In this document: positions 41,501 through 49,719 of the stretch, in pieces
Layout: each line of letters starts with the position of its first letter
Position numbering within the stretch: the stretch's first letter is position 1
The notes under the pieces: generated by a model
What the model saw: the letters and a program-made list of their open reading frames with translations, nothing else
Told to the model about the DNA's origin: nothing
Databases searched by the model: none
Translations under genes and position numbers: made by a program
Assembly (NCBI GenBank): GCA_037577475.1
Contig: CM075194.1
Coordinates: 9,814,492 to 9,878,491 of the forward strand
Direction of reading: 5' to 3'
DNA from: Chaunax sp. Z400
Taxonomy: Eukaryota; Chordata; Actinopteri; Lophiiformes; Chaunacidae
Length of the DNA stretch: 64,000 nucleotides

Positions 41501-44500
41501 TTTTCATAGTTACAGTGATTTGTCTGCTGGAGGTCTGTGTGTTTTTCTGTACCACCCAGATGTCCAGGTGCCACCACCGCGCCCGTTGACCACTGACAAG
41601 CCCCAATGACATGTTGGCCCCCTGCTCTCCTCCCCCCCCAAGGGCTAAAATTACCCTCAGGAATGTAAACAGACTGCAGAGTAAGCACATGGCTTTCTGT
41701 GGCTCGTCGCCCGCGTCCACCTCTAAATTCGCCCCCCCCAAACTGGGACAGTTCCATTTTGGACTCGAAGGCCAAGGTTGATGGCAAGGATACCTTAACC
41801 TGGCTTTGGCTCCTTTGTAACAACGGAGTTCTCTGTTCAAGTAACTCTGCTAATCTAGAGTTTCTGTGTCATTAACATTGGCGGACTGCAAATGTTCCCT
41901 ACAGCAGCTGAAAAAGAAATGTCTTAATTTTTTTTATTTTTTTTTTTCCCCCATTCTCCTCAAATCTCCTTTTCCCTTTTCGTTGTAGCAGACAGATGGG
42001 CATTCACACCAATTCATTAGGTGTGTGGGGTAGCTGTAAGCGGTGGAGTCTGGCCGAAGAAGTTCACTGAGCTGGGCGATGACATGTTGATTTAGTGGTG
42101 GTAACACGACTGCACTTCCAAAGGTGCTGACTTGGATGAAAGCCAGGCCTCTTTTTCTCCCAGGGAGACATTAGAGGCCACACTCTAATTTTTGGGCAGG
42201 GTTCTTCTCATGGATGCAGAGGCAAGGAAGCCCCACAATCCAAACATTCACACCTGCCTTTTTATGCCTCAATTTTGATTGCCCCCTCACTTGGGATATT
42301 AACGGTTAATGGTTAATCACTTAATTGCCGTTAAGAATTTAATAGATTTAAAATGTGTTAACCATAATGGTGTGTTTTGTGTACCACCAGAGGACGTACT
42401 TCACCTTTGCAGTCCAGAAAAACTACTGGTGTAGCAAAGACATTGGGCAAAATGTAAACATTGGACCATTTTAATGGAAAAGAGGACAATGCTCAATGTA
42501 AATTATGCAGCACTGCCTTAAAATACAGCTCCAGTACAATGTCAGTGTTGTACCACCTGCAGTGGAAGTCCTCCCACACTGTCCTCCCCACAAACTATCT
42601 TGTTGGTGTTAGCTACAAGAGGCTGTGGTGATGTGTGAGCAGAGAGCAATAACTCAGACACTTTGCTTTATGGTGAAAAAGGACATGTTGTCTATAAACA
42701 TGGTGGACTGTGGGATTTCATGGGCTGCTGAACTGCATAGCCGACTATCACATAAATTATCGCATCATAATTGCGGGGCTAAAATTGTTTAAATAAAACT
42801 TGAACTCAGAAAAAATGTATCTTATTAATTACTTGACATTTATTTTCAACCATCAATTAAGTAGTATGCGAAAAAAAATTACAGCTGTTTTATAATATGA
42901 ATACAAGTACCTTTGCAAATTAGGTGTGACATAAAGAAAACATTCAAAAATACACTTAATTAAATCCTTACCTAAAATTAAACAAAGCCATAACAAACAG
43001 AATATTTTCACGTTTTTCTCTGCCTGCATTAAATTTAGTTGTCCCCAAAATATTGTTTGTGTAAAGATTGAATTTTTTTTTCAAGTGCCACTTGCTTGTG
43101 TGAGAGTCTGCTGTTGCTTGTCTGTGGATGTTTATATGTTTGTTTGAATAGCATAATAAGATGTGGAAGACCAACGGCCAAGTATCAGGCACACATTCTA
43201 TGACCTCGCATATAAACATCATGTCATCCATATATACACATGTAACACTGTCCCTTTGCTGGACAGGTTTGCAGGCGCCCGGTCAGGCTAACGCTGCCCT
43301 CGCAAGGGCAGATAGGGTTACAGTAAAAACTGTTGTTGATTAGGGCCGTGCATGTCGTGGGGGATCATCTTAAATAGAAAATGCATTAGCTGCTAGGGCT
43401 AAGGGCAGGACTAGGACCGGGGCTGCGTGGGGTGAGGAGCAGCGGCAGACACAAAATGGCTGTCGCTCTGCCTATACCTTTGACTATGTCTCCCCAGAGA
43501 TAGGTGGCAATTATCGGCTTGGGCTGCTGGGAGTTCACAATAACAGGTTAAAGGAGCATGTATCCCCCTGACGCTGTGGTCTTCTCAGTCTGCACAGGTT
43601 CCCAGCCCCCCAGCCTGCCACCGCGGGGAGCTTCTTGTCTCCAAGCAGAACTTGGGGACACGTCAAAGCCCAGAGGGACTCCCTGGACAGATCTCCAAAT
43701 TAGCACTCTGGCCAGTGTTTGGCTTTGGAGACTAATAAGCCTCATCCGGAAACAGTGAAAGCCTCAGAGACTTTTTTTTTTTTCCTTCTGTTATTTTTAA
43801 TTCCAATATCAGATATAAGAAGGTCCCCTCGATCCTGTGTAGTATCCGCATTTGAAATGCATTCACACACTCACAGGCACGATTATTGCCTGCTCATGAT
43901 TTCAATACGTTACTTGCATGGAAGACCCCATTTGCAGCCATTGCCATAATAGAATTTAATAATATCAGCATCAAGTGTTAATGAATACCCACTCAGTGTG
44001 TCATAACTGAAGAGATCAAGCCATTTTCATGATGTAGAGGGACATTAAAGAGGATGGGGAGTCGATATCTGAGAAAAGATCAGGTGAGCTCCGACCGTCT
44101 GAATGTTAACCCTCACACTGCCAGGGAATAAGATAGAGACGTATTATTTCTTATTGAATTCATATTGCAAAGACTGGATAAGACGCGGGAGTTGTTTATT
44201 GACTCCAACCAGACGTGCATTTCGGATTGTTCTGGTGTCATCGTAGAGCTTTCATTGGTAGGTTGTTGTGTCACCAGCTGTGTCCTTGATGCTGTTTGGA
44301 CTAACTCCTGAACACTATACAGACAAAGCCAAAGCCAGACCACACCTTGTTTGGTTTCGTTCCACATCCAAAGCAGACCGCAGTGTGTCAAACGCCGTTG
44401 GACCGTAACACAGTTGATCTGTGAGGGGACGGACACACTTTGCACACAGCATGCACACTGGTCCCTCAGATATGTGTTGCTAATGTGTTGGGCGACATGC

Positions 44501-47500
44501 TCAGTTAAGGGACTTAATGAGTTCCAAACATCGATTGAGACTCCTCCCTTCAGCTGGAGGATGTTTTGGAAGTTTGATATTGTGCAAACTGCAGGTAACG
44601 AGGACCAAATGGTCTTGGTGATCGTGCTTCTCTGCGTCTTTCTCTTGCGCCGCCTAAATAGATTTAAGACCGATGCTTATTAGCTCATGCGCTCATTCTC
44701 ATAATCATGTGTTAGCCAAAGTTATCAATCAGTTGATTGATGTTAGGTCTGTCGGATTTTGTGTGTGTAAGGTGATAAGATTTAGGTTAATGTGAGACGG
44801 GGGGGCTGAGGTGATAGGAGGTTGTGAGGGAGGCTGAGGTCAGAGAAAGTGATAATTTGTTAGGAGGAGATACAGACTCCCATGGTACAGTGATGTCGGG
44901 GGAGCTTAAAGCTGTTAGGAGTTAGGAGTTAGAGGTTATTAATATAATACACACAGCCAGCCCCTGACTGCATCTGAAATTCCTTAGTCGGGTCTCTGTT
45001 CCGAATTCCAGGTACTGTATTGGTACCGTTATACGTTGAAAATAGAATGTCTCTCAACCGTATTGATCATTGATGTTACTGTGGCATGGCTTCAAAAGTC
45101 TTTATGCAAATAATAGAGGTCATGTGTCTTGCAATAAAACATATTATAGCATTCCTTAGCCAAAGCTAGCTCATGTGGAGTGTTGACTAATTCTGTGGCA
45201 TGTCAAAGAGGGGTTGTTATGATTTCTAGATAAAGCACTGGAATCCTCCAATCGCACATCAGTGAGCATAAATCAGCTCCTAGTGCAACATACAACTCAC
45301 AACACACTGACTCAACCTGACCTCCCACACCCTTCATACTCACACATTACACTTCCACGCCTCTGTGTTAAACCCAACATTACACCACCCCCATTTCCAT
45401 ATCTTGTCGACTGAAGACATAAAAATGTCGGGGAGAATTACACACGGCGGAAGGTTTTTTTTTTTGGTTGTTTTTTGTTTTTTATTGCCCTCTCTTCCAC
45501 CTTAATTACGATACGTGTGTTGGTTAAACATTGTGTGCCACGGCTGCCTTGTATTTATGTTTCACATGCCTGAGCAGAATTGAACTTTTCTTCATTACAA
45601 AAACAAAGAGTGAGGTGGCGAGAGAAAAGCAGACGTTCTATTTTTAGCACTCGTCATTTTAATAACTCGTCTGTGGGAGGTTACCTCTCCTGTTGAATGG
45701 AATGGGACAGGAGAACGTATAGTTTATAGTAAGGATTATTTACCGCCCTGTTTGTGGACATCCCTCCAGGCACTGTCAGCCTTTAAATATGCTATTTGTG
45801 TGCATGGAAGCATGTGTTATCAGGGCGTCTTTATCATCAGCATGTCTGACTAGCCGCAGACAGCTACTGCAAGGCCGTTTAAATACACTGGATGTACAGC
45901 GATCAGCTACAGGGAGATACCACCTGACATGGAGGCTCTGGGTGACTTTACCTTTCTAAAATTCCACGCATTCAAACACATCACACGACCATTATCCAAC
46001 CCTGTAAATAAACTACAATAGGCAGCTGCCTGTAGCATGGACTGACCATGAAAGAACAGGCCATTTGTCTCTAATGCGCACATTTTATCTCTGTCACTTG
46101 GTATGTACACAGTTCCTCTGTCTCTAACACAGAGACTTTTATTCCTCTGTGCCTCTCATCCCAATCAGTCTCAATGCTTTCACTCTTAAAAGACGTTGAA
46201 CAGGTTCCATACCTGCTCAACGCAGAGTAAAGACTGCCTAAAGCTAATGTTTGGCAGTGCTTTTCTGGGCCTACCTTGTGACCTGATGTATGGATGCCAA
46301 AGACAAAGAGGTCTTTGTGGGGAGACCTCGGAGACATAAAGTTCACCCTCAGGTAGAGGCTTACGCTGTCTAAATCATTGCTGGGCCGTTTGTTTAAAAT
46401 GGGCCTGTGCGGTGTGTAAAATGAAGTGACGGTGTTTTAAAGTCGAGCATAAATTCATCTTGATTTTATTGATAATTCATCATGTCGTATAATGTGTTTT
46501 GGCAGAAGTGCTCAGCCCCCAGTTTTAGCAAAGCTTTTTCTCACCAAATGTGACACATCAAATTAGACTTGATCTGTGAGTTTGGTATAAATGTTAAATG
46601 GAAAGTTTTTGGGGTTTTTTTGGGTGGGGGAGGGGTGCCGTCTGACCTTCATCAACCTCAGACTTCCCAGAAAATGAGACAGGCATAAATAAAATTAAGA
46701 GAGCAACTTTGCACAAGAGTGCAGTTTTTATTGTATTTTTTAGCTTTTGTGATTCATATTTTTACTTGTGCTCTGTGTGGGTTGTGCATTTAAAATACAG
46801 AGATTTAATTAAATGCTCAGCGTCTGTGTCAGGCTCGGCTGCACTGACTCGCAGTGTGTGTGTGTGTGTGCGTGTGTGTGTGTGCGTGTTGTGCAGGCAG
46901 ACACTAATAACATTTTCTCTTCTCCATTTGAGGCTTTTTGTTCCTTTGCTGCCGTAGTAAGCTGCTTGGCACCTGCTTTAAATGAGACCACCACCCGCTC
47001 ATTAACACTAACAAAAGCATGGCTGCCAGCCGCAATCCACACCCAGACTCGTCAAGTGGTCCCCTTGTTGAAATTAGCTACATTTCACAAACAATTTCAC
47101 CAACTCGTTACACAGTTAGGTGTTTATTGGAAGATGGCTGACTCCGAGTTGGAGGTGGTGTGTGTGTATGTGTGTATGTGTGTGTGTGTGTGTGTAATAA
47201 GCACATGCCAGGTTAAGATGAGCCAGCCCACATAATAAACCATAATTTACCTACAAATTGACGCTGAACTCCCATTCACTTTCTCAGGCATTACAACGAA
47301 ACAAACTTCAGAGGGAATGTATAGTAGTATAAGGCATTGCATACTGTATTTAGAATTGCTCTTTAGCATCTGGATACTGCATAGAACTTTGACTTAAGAG
47401 TCTCATACTGTAGCCATCAGACTCAGTCTTGGCCCTTCCCCCTCCATGTTATTGCTGGTATTTCCAGTTTCAGGTTTTCACTCCAAGGTCCCTGTAGTAT

Positions 47501-49719
47501 TAACTTGTTTTAATTCTGAGTAGGATTCAAAGTCGATTTATTTTCTTTATGGTATGGAAAGGCCTTGGTGACATGGCTCCCCTGTGTTTATAATTTTGTG
47601 TGTTTCAATTTGTGCTCGGCCTCCCCTGACAGACCCGGGACATGATGTATCGTACACCGCTGCCTTATCTGTTGATGTACAGTTTTAACCTTTTCAGAAG
47701 GTTGCCTCTCTCCACTCCGTGCAGACCGGTCTCCCTTTTTCTCCCCTTTTCAGCCTCTCCTCCCCGTCCAGAGCACAGGAAATACATGCAGCACGCGGCT
47801 GAATAAAAAGAGGAGCATAACCCCTTTTCTGAAGTCGTCTAATGTAAATGTTTAGATTTTGTTTCCATAACATTTCCATATTAAGAGTTGGCGGCCATGT
47901 GCGGCGGTGGACTGTAGAAATGATGAGAGTTTGGGGGCTTGAGCTTTGTGCGGTGCTGAGAGGCTGAGCTATGTGTGTGACATTGTGGTGAACTTTCAGT
48001 GTGCATCTGTGGGCTTTCTCCAGGGCTGTTAGCTTTGGCCTGTTTGCTCATAGATACAGCACCGTAAATCACACACTGTAAAATGTAGAATGTGGGGATG
48101 GGGTGCAGGGGCATGCACAAGGGCCTCTCGGAGGGAGGGTTGTATAGTCACATATTATTTCATGCATGTGTCTCCATACAGGTACTCTATGTAAAACATG
48201 CAAAGCCTCAAGGCCAAGTCAGCACACTACAAGTACACATATAGCTGTGAAGTTTTATTTATAATTTATGCAGTTAAAATACCTTGTTGAAGATGTAAGG
48301 TCAGCTTTTTAGGTATTTCAAATAAGCTCATACATTACAGCCGTGCAAAAGACATAAGACTCGCAGATTTACTATAAAAATAACACCATAGGGTGTTTGA
48401 GTCCGTATTTTAATATGAAATGATTGATCACAGGTTCAAGGTTTTATGCACTTTACCTTGGAGCTGAACTTCTGTTGCTCTCCATGGCCCTTTGGCTGGC
48501 TTCCTGTCTGCGTCTCCAGAGGCCCCACAACATTGTTAACTGTCTGAGGATAGTGTCTGCGACCGGAGCACGGTCAGCCCCCTGAATCTGGTCTTGCAAG
48601 CAGGGGCTGAGGTGCTCTTCATTCAGAGTTCAACTGTGACATGTCTTTATGCATGGCAGCTAATGTTCAAAGAACATGTATGATCTATATGAGCCAGAGA
48701 GGGGGCCATTGATGGCTCTTTGGGGCATAATAAATAGCTTGAAAGATGATGTATTGCTTTTGTGTGGAAAGTAGTGAAATAACTTTGGACGTTCTCCTCC
48801 GTTTTAGTTTTGTCTACACCTTTCTGCAGACCTTCAGCTGTACAGTAGCTAGGGTGTCTGTAAGAAGCAATAATGAGAAGGACGAGAAGAAAGGATAGAA
48901 GTATAGATAGAAGTAAAAAAAAGTATGTTTAAATACTTTAAAGCTGACTTCACAGTTGCTTGGCAATCATTATTTATAGCTTTTAGTCAAATCAGCGCTT
49001 GCCAACTAAGGCAAAGTTACTCTGGCTTTCAGAGTGAATGTGAATGAAACAGCTGGACTCTGTTGGACTAGCTAATGTTAACCACCAGATGCAGCATGTG
49101 TAAGTCTCCGACACTGAGTTGAACTCTTTGTGCTCTGCTTCGTGCCAAAGGCCTCTGATGACAGGATGGAGAGGCCTTGTTGTAGAGCTTTGTTATTTAA
49201 CAGATTATTGTTATTTCACTGCCATTGTAATGTGATCGAGTGTGTATCACTGTGTCCGAAAGATGGTAATCTTCTTGGCTTCTTCTTCTTCTTCTTTTTT
49301 CTTCTTTTTTTTTTCGGTACAAGTTTCCTGGAGGGTGATCAAAGGAAAATGCCTTACCTCTCACAGATCAGTCTCACTCATGTCCCATCTTTCTGTGTCT
49401 TTGCTTTCTTGTTCCTGTTATTAGCCTGAGCCTTCCAAATCTAAAGTCAACAGCCATAAACATTTTGCAAACGTGAAGTTTGTTTGGTGCAACTGATTCT
49501 TAGCTACGTCATATCTCTCTTGAGATGACAGCAATGATGTACTAACAAAAGACTGTCTTTGTTTCTTTTGTTGCACTCCCCAGGTTTGGTCCAGGCCTTG
49601 TGATCTACTGGTATGGTTTCATAGGAGAGCTGGACTGCCAGAGAGACAGAGGCATACTGCTCAAAGACTGCTTCCCTACAGACATTGTCACCCTGTGCCA
49701 CATCACCGAACAGGACTGA
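7778..49719 (+). CDS. cdin1: cdin1 (C15orf41) CDAN1-interacting nuclease 1, 10 visible coding exons, 5' partial
   Basis: The exons are 7778-7823, 8804-8868, 9715-9775, 12587-12659, 19629-19708, 20066-20115, 22003-22070, 23538-23603, 23820-23925 and 49584-49719. They total 751 bp, all introns are GT-AG, and every split codon rejoins in frame. The product is 249 residues, matching human CDIN1 from residue 35 to its end without a gap; the tail ends ITEQD and is about two residues longer than the human one. CDIN1 is a predicted PD-(D/E)xK metal-dependent nuclease that binds codanin-1; mutations in either cause congenital dyserythropoietic anaemia type I. The visible core is TPD (Asp codon 23579-23581) and IESK (Glu 23849-23851, Lys 23855-23857), so the catalytic residues look intact. 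The leucine matching human L178, a disease site, is kept. The first ~34 codons, including the PPTRQSLRKLK-like segment, are not in the window. No frameshift or stop is seen, so the gene looks functional. Confidence 0.97.
8090..8315. promoter_or_regulatory. candidate regulatory block with MEIS/TGIF dimer site
   Basis: This non-repetitive stretch in a cdin1 intron has a perfect palindrome TGACAGGTGTCA at 8299-8310, the dimer form known for TALE homeodomain proteins such as TGIF and MEIS. GCTGACAG (from about 8214) and CTGACAATAATAATT (from about 8132) lie nearby. It may serve meis2 or cdin1; this is inference from motifs only. Confidence 0.35.
8745..8777. repeat. cdin1: (AAT)n microsatellite just upstream of an exon
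   Basis: There are about eleven ATA/AAT units, ending 26 bp before the 3' splice site at 8803. Confidence 0.9.
8804..8868 (+). CDS. cdin1: cdin1 coding exon (residues ~50-70)
   Basis: The acceptor follows TTTTTGATAG; the exon uses donor GTGCTG and ends with two bases of an Arg codon. It encodes 21 residues rich in Lys, Arg and His, ending IEIYYQ (human AIESYYQ). The basic stretch is consistent with nucleic-acid contact, which is inference. An AAT microsatellite sits only about 26 bp upstream of the acceptor, between it and any distant branch site. Confidence 0.95.
8869..9714 (+). other. cdin1: cdin1 intron, 846 bp
   Basis: The first half is pyrimidine-rich. The part at about 9180-9620 is non-repetitive, with balanced base composition and several ATTAG and TTAACTAACTA motifs, and may be a conserved regulatory block. 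No gene is seen in it. Confidence 0.8.
9715..9775 (+). CDS. cdin1: cdin1 coding exon (residues ~71-91)
   Basis: The acceptor AATGAAG lacks pyrimidines right at the junction, but a T-rich tract lies at about 9664-9705. The donor is GTAATG. The exon completes the split Arg codon and encodes YQSEAK...ILLELAIE, matching human RYLNG...VLLDLANE. Confidence 0.95.
9776..12586 (+). other. cdin1: cdin1 intron, 2.81 kb
   Basis: This is AT-rich intron with T runs near 9796, 10750 and 10950. The block at about 10620-10920 is non-repetitive with TTAATTGACACGTG and CTAATTGATG motifs. The open frame at 11564-11884 shows no recognisable domain and I treat it as chance. Confidence 0.8.
12587..12659 (+). CDS. 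cdin1: cdin1 coding exon (residues ~92-115)
   Basis: The acceptor is CTATTTAAAG and the donor is a strong GTGAGT. The exon encodes VDLSPALMARIILDRFLQEL, then EGGV. It closely matches human VDFAPSLMARLILERFLQEH. The last base begins a split Pro codon. Confidence 0.96.
14561..14585. repeat. (CA)n microsatellite
   Basis: There are twelve CA units. Confidence 0.9.
16009..16060. repeat. (GT)n microsatellite
   Basis: There are about 24 GT units with TAGG and TATG interruptions. It faces a complementary CA run 200 bp downstream. Confidence 0.9.
16256..16311. repeat. (CA)n microsatellite
   Basis: There are about 28 uninterrupted CA units. Confidence 0.95.
16476..16520. repeat. (CT)n tract
   Basis: This is a run of CT units with two CTGT interruptions. 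Confidence 0.85.
16560..16800. promoter_or_regulatory. candidate regulatory block with PBX/HOX-type site
   Basis: This is a non-repetitive, mixed-composition stretch between CT-rich and G/C-rich simple repeats. It carries TCATCAATCAT at 16632-16642, which complements to ATGATTGATGA, the form bound by PBX-HOX pairs. Confidence 0.3.
17516..17548. repeat. (GT)n microsatellite
   Basis: There are about sixteen GT units. Confidence 0.95.
18060..18420. promoter_or_regulatory. candidate regulatory block
   Basis: A non-repetitive stretch with ATCAATCA at 18184-18191, two TTTATTR motifs and TTATTGATTATCCATTATC at about 18367-18385. Function is inferred from motif density. Confidence 0.25.
18569..18592. 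repeat. (GGGCT)n short tandem repeat
   Basis: Four to five GGGCT units precede a G run. Confidence 0.85.
19629..19708 (+). CDS. cdin1: cdin1 coding exon (residues ~116-142)
   Basis: The acceptor is TTTATCAG and the donor is GTATGT. The exon completes a Pro codon and encodes SKTVLSSMLKEPSLIPDQIL, then ATNINQ. The human counterpart is [20 protein letters not shown]. The preceding intron is 6.97 kb. Confidence 0.96.
19709..20065 (+). other. cdin1: cdin1 intron, 357 bp
   Basis: This short intron begins GTATGT and ends in a pyrimidine-rich TTCTTCCCCCTCTTTTCAG. I see nothing else in it. Confidence 0.9.
20066..20115 (+). CDS. cdin1: cdin1 coding exon (residues ~143-159)
   Basis: The acceptor is CCTCTTTTCAG and the donor is GTATCC. 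The exon encodes CTINDCCYGPMVDCIK and the first two bases of His. The NDCCYGPxVDCIKH block is nearly identical to human and was one of the strongest anchors for identifying the gene. Confidence 0.97.
20116..22002 (+). other. cdin1: cdin1 intron, 1.89 kb, with hAT-type element
   Basis: This AT-rich intron contains a non-autonomous hAT-like element at 21130-21523. The frames at 20651-21076 have no recognisable domain. Confidence 0.85.
21130..21523. mobile_element. non-autonomous hAT-type element, diverged target duplication
   Basis: The left end AAGGGATGCACAATAATATC and the right end, read as its complement TAAGGCTGCACGATACTGG, resemble the ends of the 6139 element. The flanking octamers CTTCTGGC (21122-21129) and CATCCGGC (21524-21531) match at 6 of 8 positions. 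There is no transposase frame. It looks older than the 6139 copy. Confidence 0.65.
22003..22070 (+). CDS. cdin1: cdin1 coding exon (residues ~159-182)
   Basis: The acceptor is CTGTTCTCAG and the donor is GTAAGC. The exon encodes AIGQEHEVLLREKLKERN and LSFL, then the first base of Asp. Human has [22 protein letters not shown]. The Leu of NLSF corresponds to human L178. Confidence 0.97.
22071..23537 (+). other. cdin1: cdin1 intron, 1.47 kb
   Basis: The intron is unique-looking with a C-rich segment at about 22870-23070. Overlapping open frames at 22648-23223 occur on both strands and have no recognisable domain, so I do not call a gene. Confidence 0.85.
23538..23603 (+). CDS. cdin1: cdin1 coding exon with nuclease motif PD (residues ~182-204)
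   Basis: The acceptor is ATGTCCTGTAG and the donor is GTTAGT. The exon encodes ENQLRAMGYDKTPDIILEVP, then Ile. The TPD motif carries the first acidic residue of the PD-(D/E)xK centre. A 216-bp intron, the shortest in the gene here, separates it from the exon with the E and K. Confidence 0.97.
23820..23925 (+). CDS. cdin1: cdin1 coding exon with nuclease motif ESK (residues ~204-239)
   Basis: The acceptor is TCTGAAAAG and the donor is GTGAGC. The exon encodes VEGHIVHWIESKASFGDDHS, then HRTYLNEQFWSYWN. The IESK segment supplies the catalytic Glu and Lys, and the QFWSYWNRFGPG block is characteristic of the family. Confidence 0.97.
25297..25380 (-). mobile_element. (GAATA)n plus LINE-tail relic
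   Basis: About seven GAATA units (25297-25334) run into ACTTTATCCTCATTTTTGTA, then AAATGAAACTT. This is a decayed form of the TTTATTGTCATTGT...ACGAAATT tail seen near 51740, so the pentanucleotide run is best read as the 3' tail of a non-LTR element. Confidence 0.5.
31229..31269. repeat. (TA)n microsatellite
   Basis: About fifteen TA units are flanked by TATG units. Confidence 0.9.
36818..36842. repeat. (TA)n microsatellite beside the Tc1 relic
   Basis: TA units are broken by one CA, about 65 bp before the left edge of the truncated Tc1 copy. Tc1 elements insert at TA. Confidence 0.85.
36906..37630 (+). mobile_element. Tc1-like DNA transposon relic, left-truncated, frameshifted
   Basis: The + frame at 37026-37427 reads TWSDESPFLLHHVDSRVRV and later LFQQDNAPC, the first two Asp of the Tc1 DDE triad. 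The third motif, TWPPNSPDLNPIE, lies in a different frame (near 37362-37405), so the transposase is frameshifted. The right inverted terminal repeat is at about 37593-37630 (TTAGGCAGGTGGTTATAATG, then TTATGGCTAATTGGTA). The left terminal repeat and N-terminal DNA-binding domain are missing. A TA-rich repeat lies just upstream. The copy cannot move on its own. Confidence 0.88.
37680..38056. repeat. probable interspersed repeat fragment ending in a hairpin
   Basis: The stretch directly after the Tc1 relic ends in the inverted repeat TTACCTCC-TTGGT-GGAGGTAA (38034-38054). I recognise the CCTCC...GGAGG end as common in fish dispersed repeats. Family and exact boundaries are uncertain. Confidence 0.35.
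38280..38480. promoter_or_regulatory. candidate regulatory block with 16-bp homeodomain palindrome
   Basis: It carries the perfect palindrome ACTGGTAATTACCAGT at 38451-38466, centred on TAATTA, with TGCATTAATTG about 12 bases upstream and CTGACAG at about 38397-38403. Confidence 0.4.
39835..40030. promoter_or_regulatory. candidate regulatory block with MEIS-type half-sites
   Basis: TGACAGG (39846-39852), two TAATTG motifs, then CTGTCAGCTG (39886-39895) and TGACAACTCCTGACAAG lie within about 90 bp. The DNA is non-repetitive. Confidence 0.3.
40807..40836. repeat. (CT)n tract
   Basis: This is a CT run with one TTT interruption, followed by C-rich sequence. Confidence 0.8.
42295..42790 (+). mobile_element. 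hAT-type relic encoding a BED zinc finger
   Basis: The + frame from about 42470 reads FNGKEDNAQCKLCSTALKYS, then SSTMSVLYHLQWKSSH. The CxxC (codons at 42497 and 42506), the Ser-Thr-rich loop and the HL...H end follow the BED finger of hAT transposases and ZBED proteins. The frame ends soon after and no catalytic domain follows. The left side begins with TTAACGGTTAATGGTTAATC-like sequence. It is a decayed fragment. Confidence 0.55.
46854..46889. repeat. (GT)n microsatellite
   Basis: GT units are interrupted by three GC steps. Confidence 0.85.
47158..47195. repeat. (GT)n microsatellite
   Basis: GT units are interrupted by TA steps. Confidence 0.85.
49280..49314. repeat. cdin1: (CTT)n pyrimidine tract 270 bp before the last exon
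   Basis: CTT units decay into T runs. It lies inside the last intron, upstream of the acceptor at 49583. Confidence 0.8.
49584..49719 (+). CDS. cdin1: cdin1 terminal coding exon (residues ~239-283, stop)
   Basis: The acceptor is TGCACTCCCCAG. The first base completes Arg, then the exon reads FGPGLVIYWYGFIGELDCQR, a hydrophobic strand followed by a conserved acidic segment, and on to LCHITEQD with stop TGA at 49717-49719. It lies 25,658 bp after the previous exon, but the reading frame and homology make the link certain. Confidence 0.97.

Larger units (their letters stand above)
23926..49583 (+). other. cdin1: cdin1 last intron, 25.66 kb
   Basis: It runs from donor GTGAGC at 23926 to acceptor CCCCAG ending at 49583. 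Contents seen: a LINE-tail relic (25297-25380), a GC-rich block (29030-29335), a Tc1 relic (36906-37630), a repeat fragment (37680-38056), a hAT BED-finger relic (42295-42790), palindromic homeodomain-type sites (38451-38466, 44724-44741), a MEIS-type block (39835-40030) and simple repeats. No independent gene is supported. Confidence 0.9.

Noticed and set aside
41412..41840. 142- and 115-codon overlapping minus frames
   Set aside because: Two frames overlap on the same strand across a GC-rich patch; no family recognised and no splice context.
43334..43360. TAGGGCCGTGCATG-like hAT end
   Set aside because: No partner end was found within reach, so a single 14-base resemblance is not enough.
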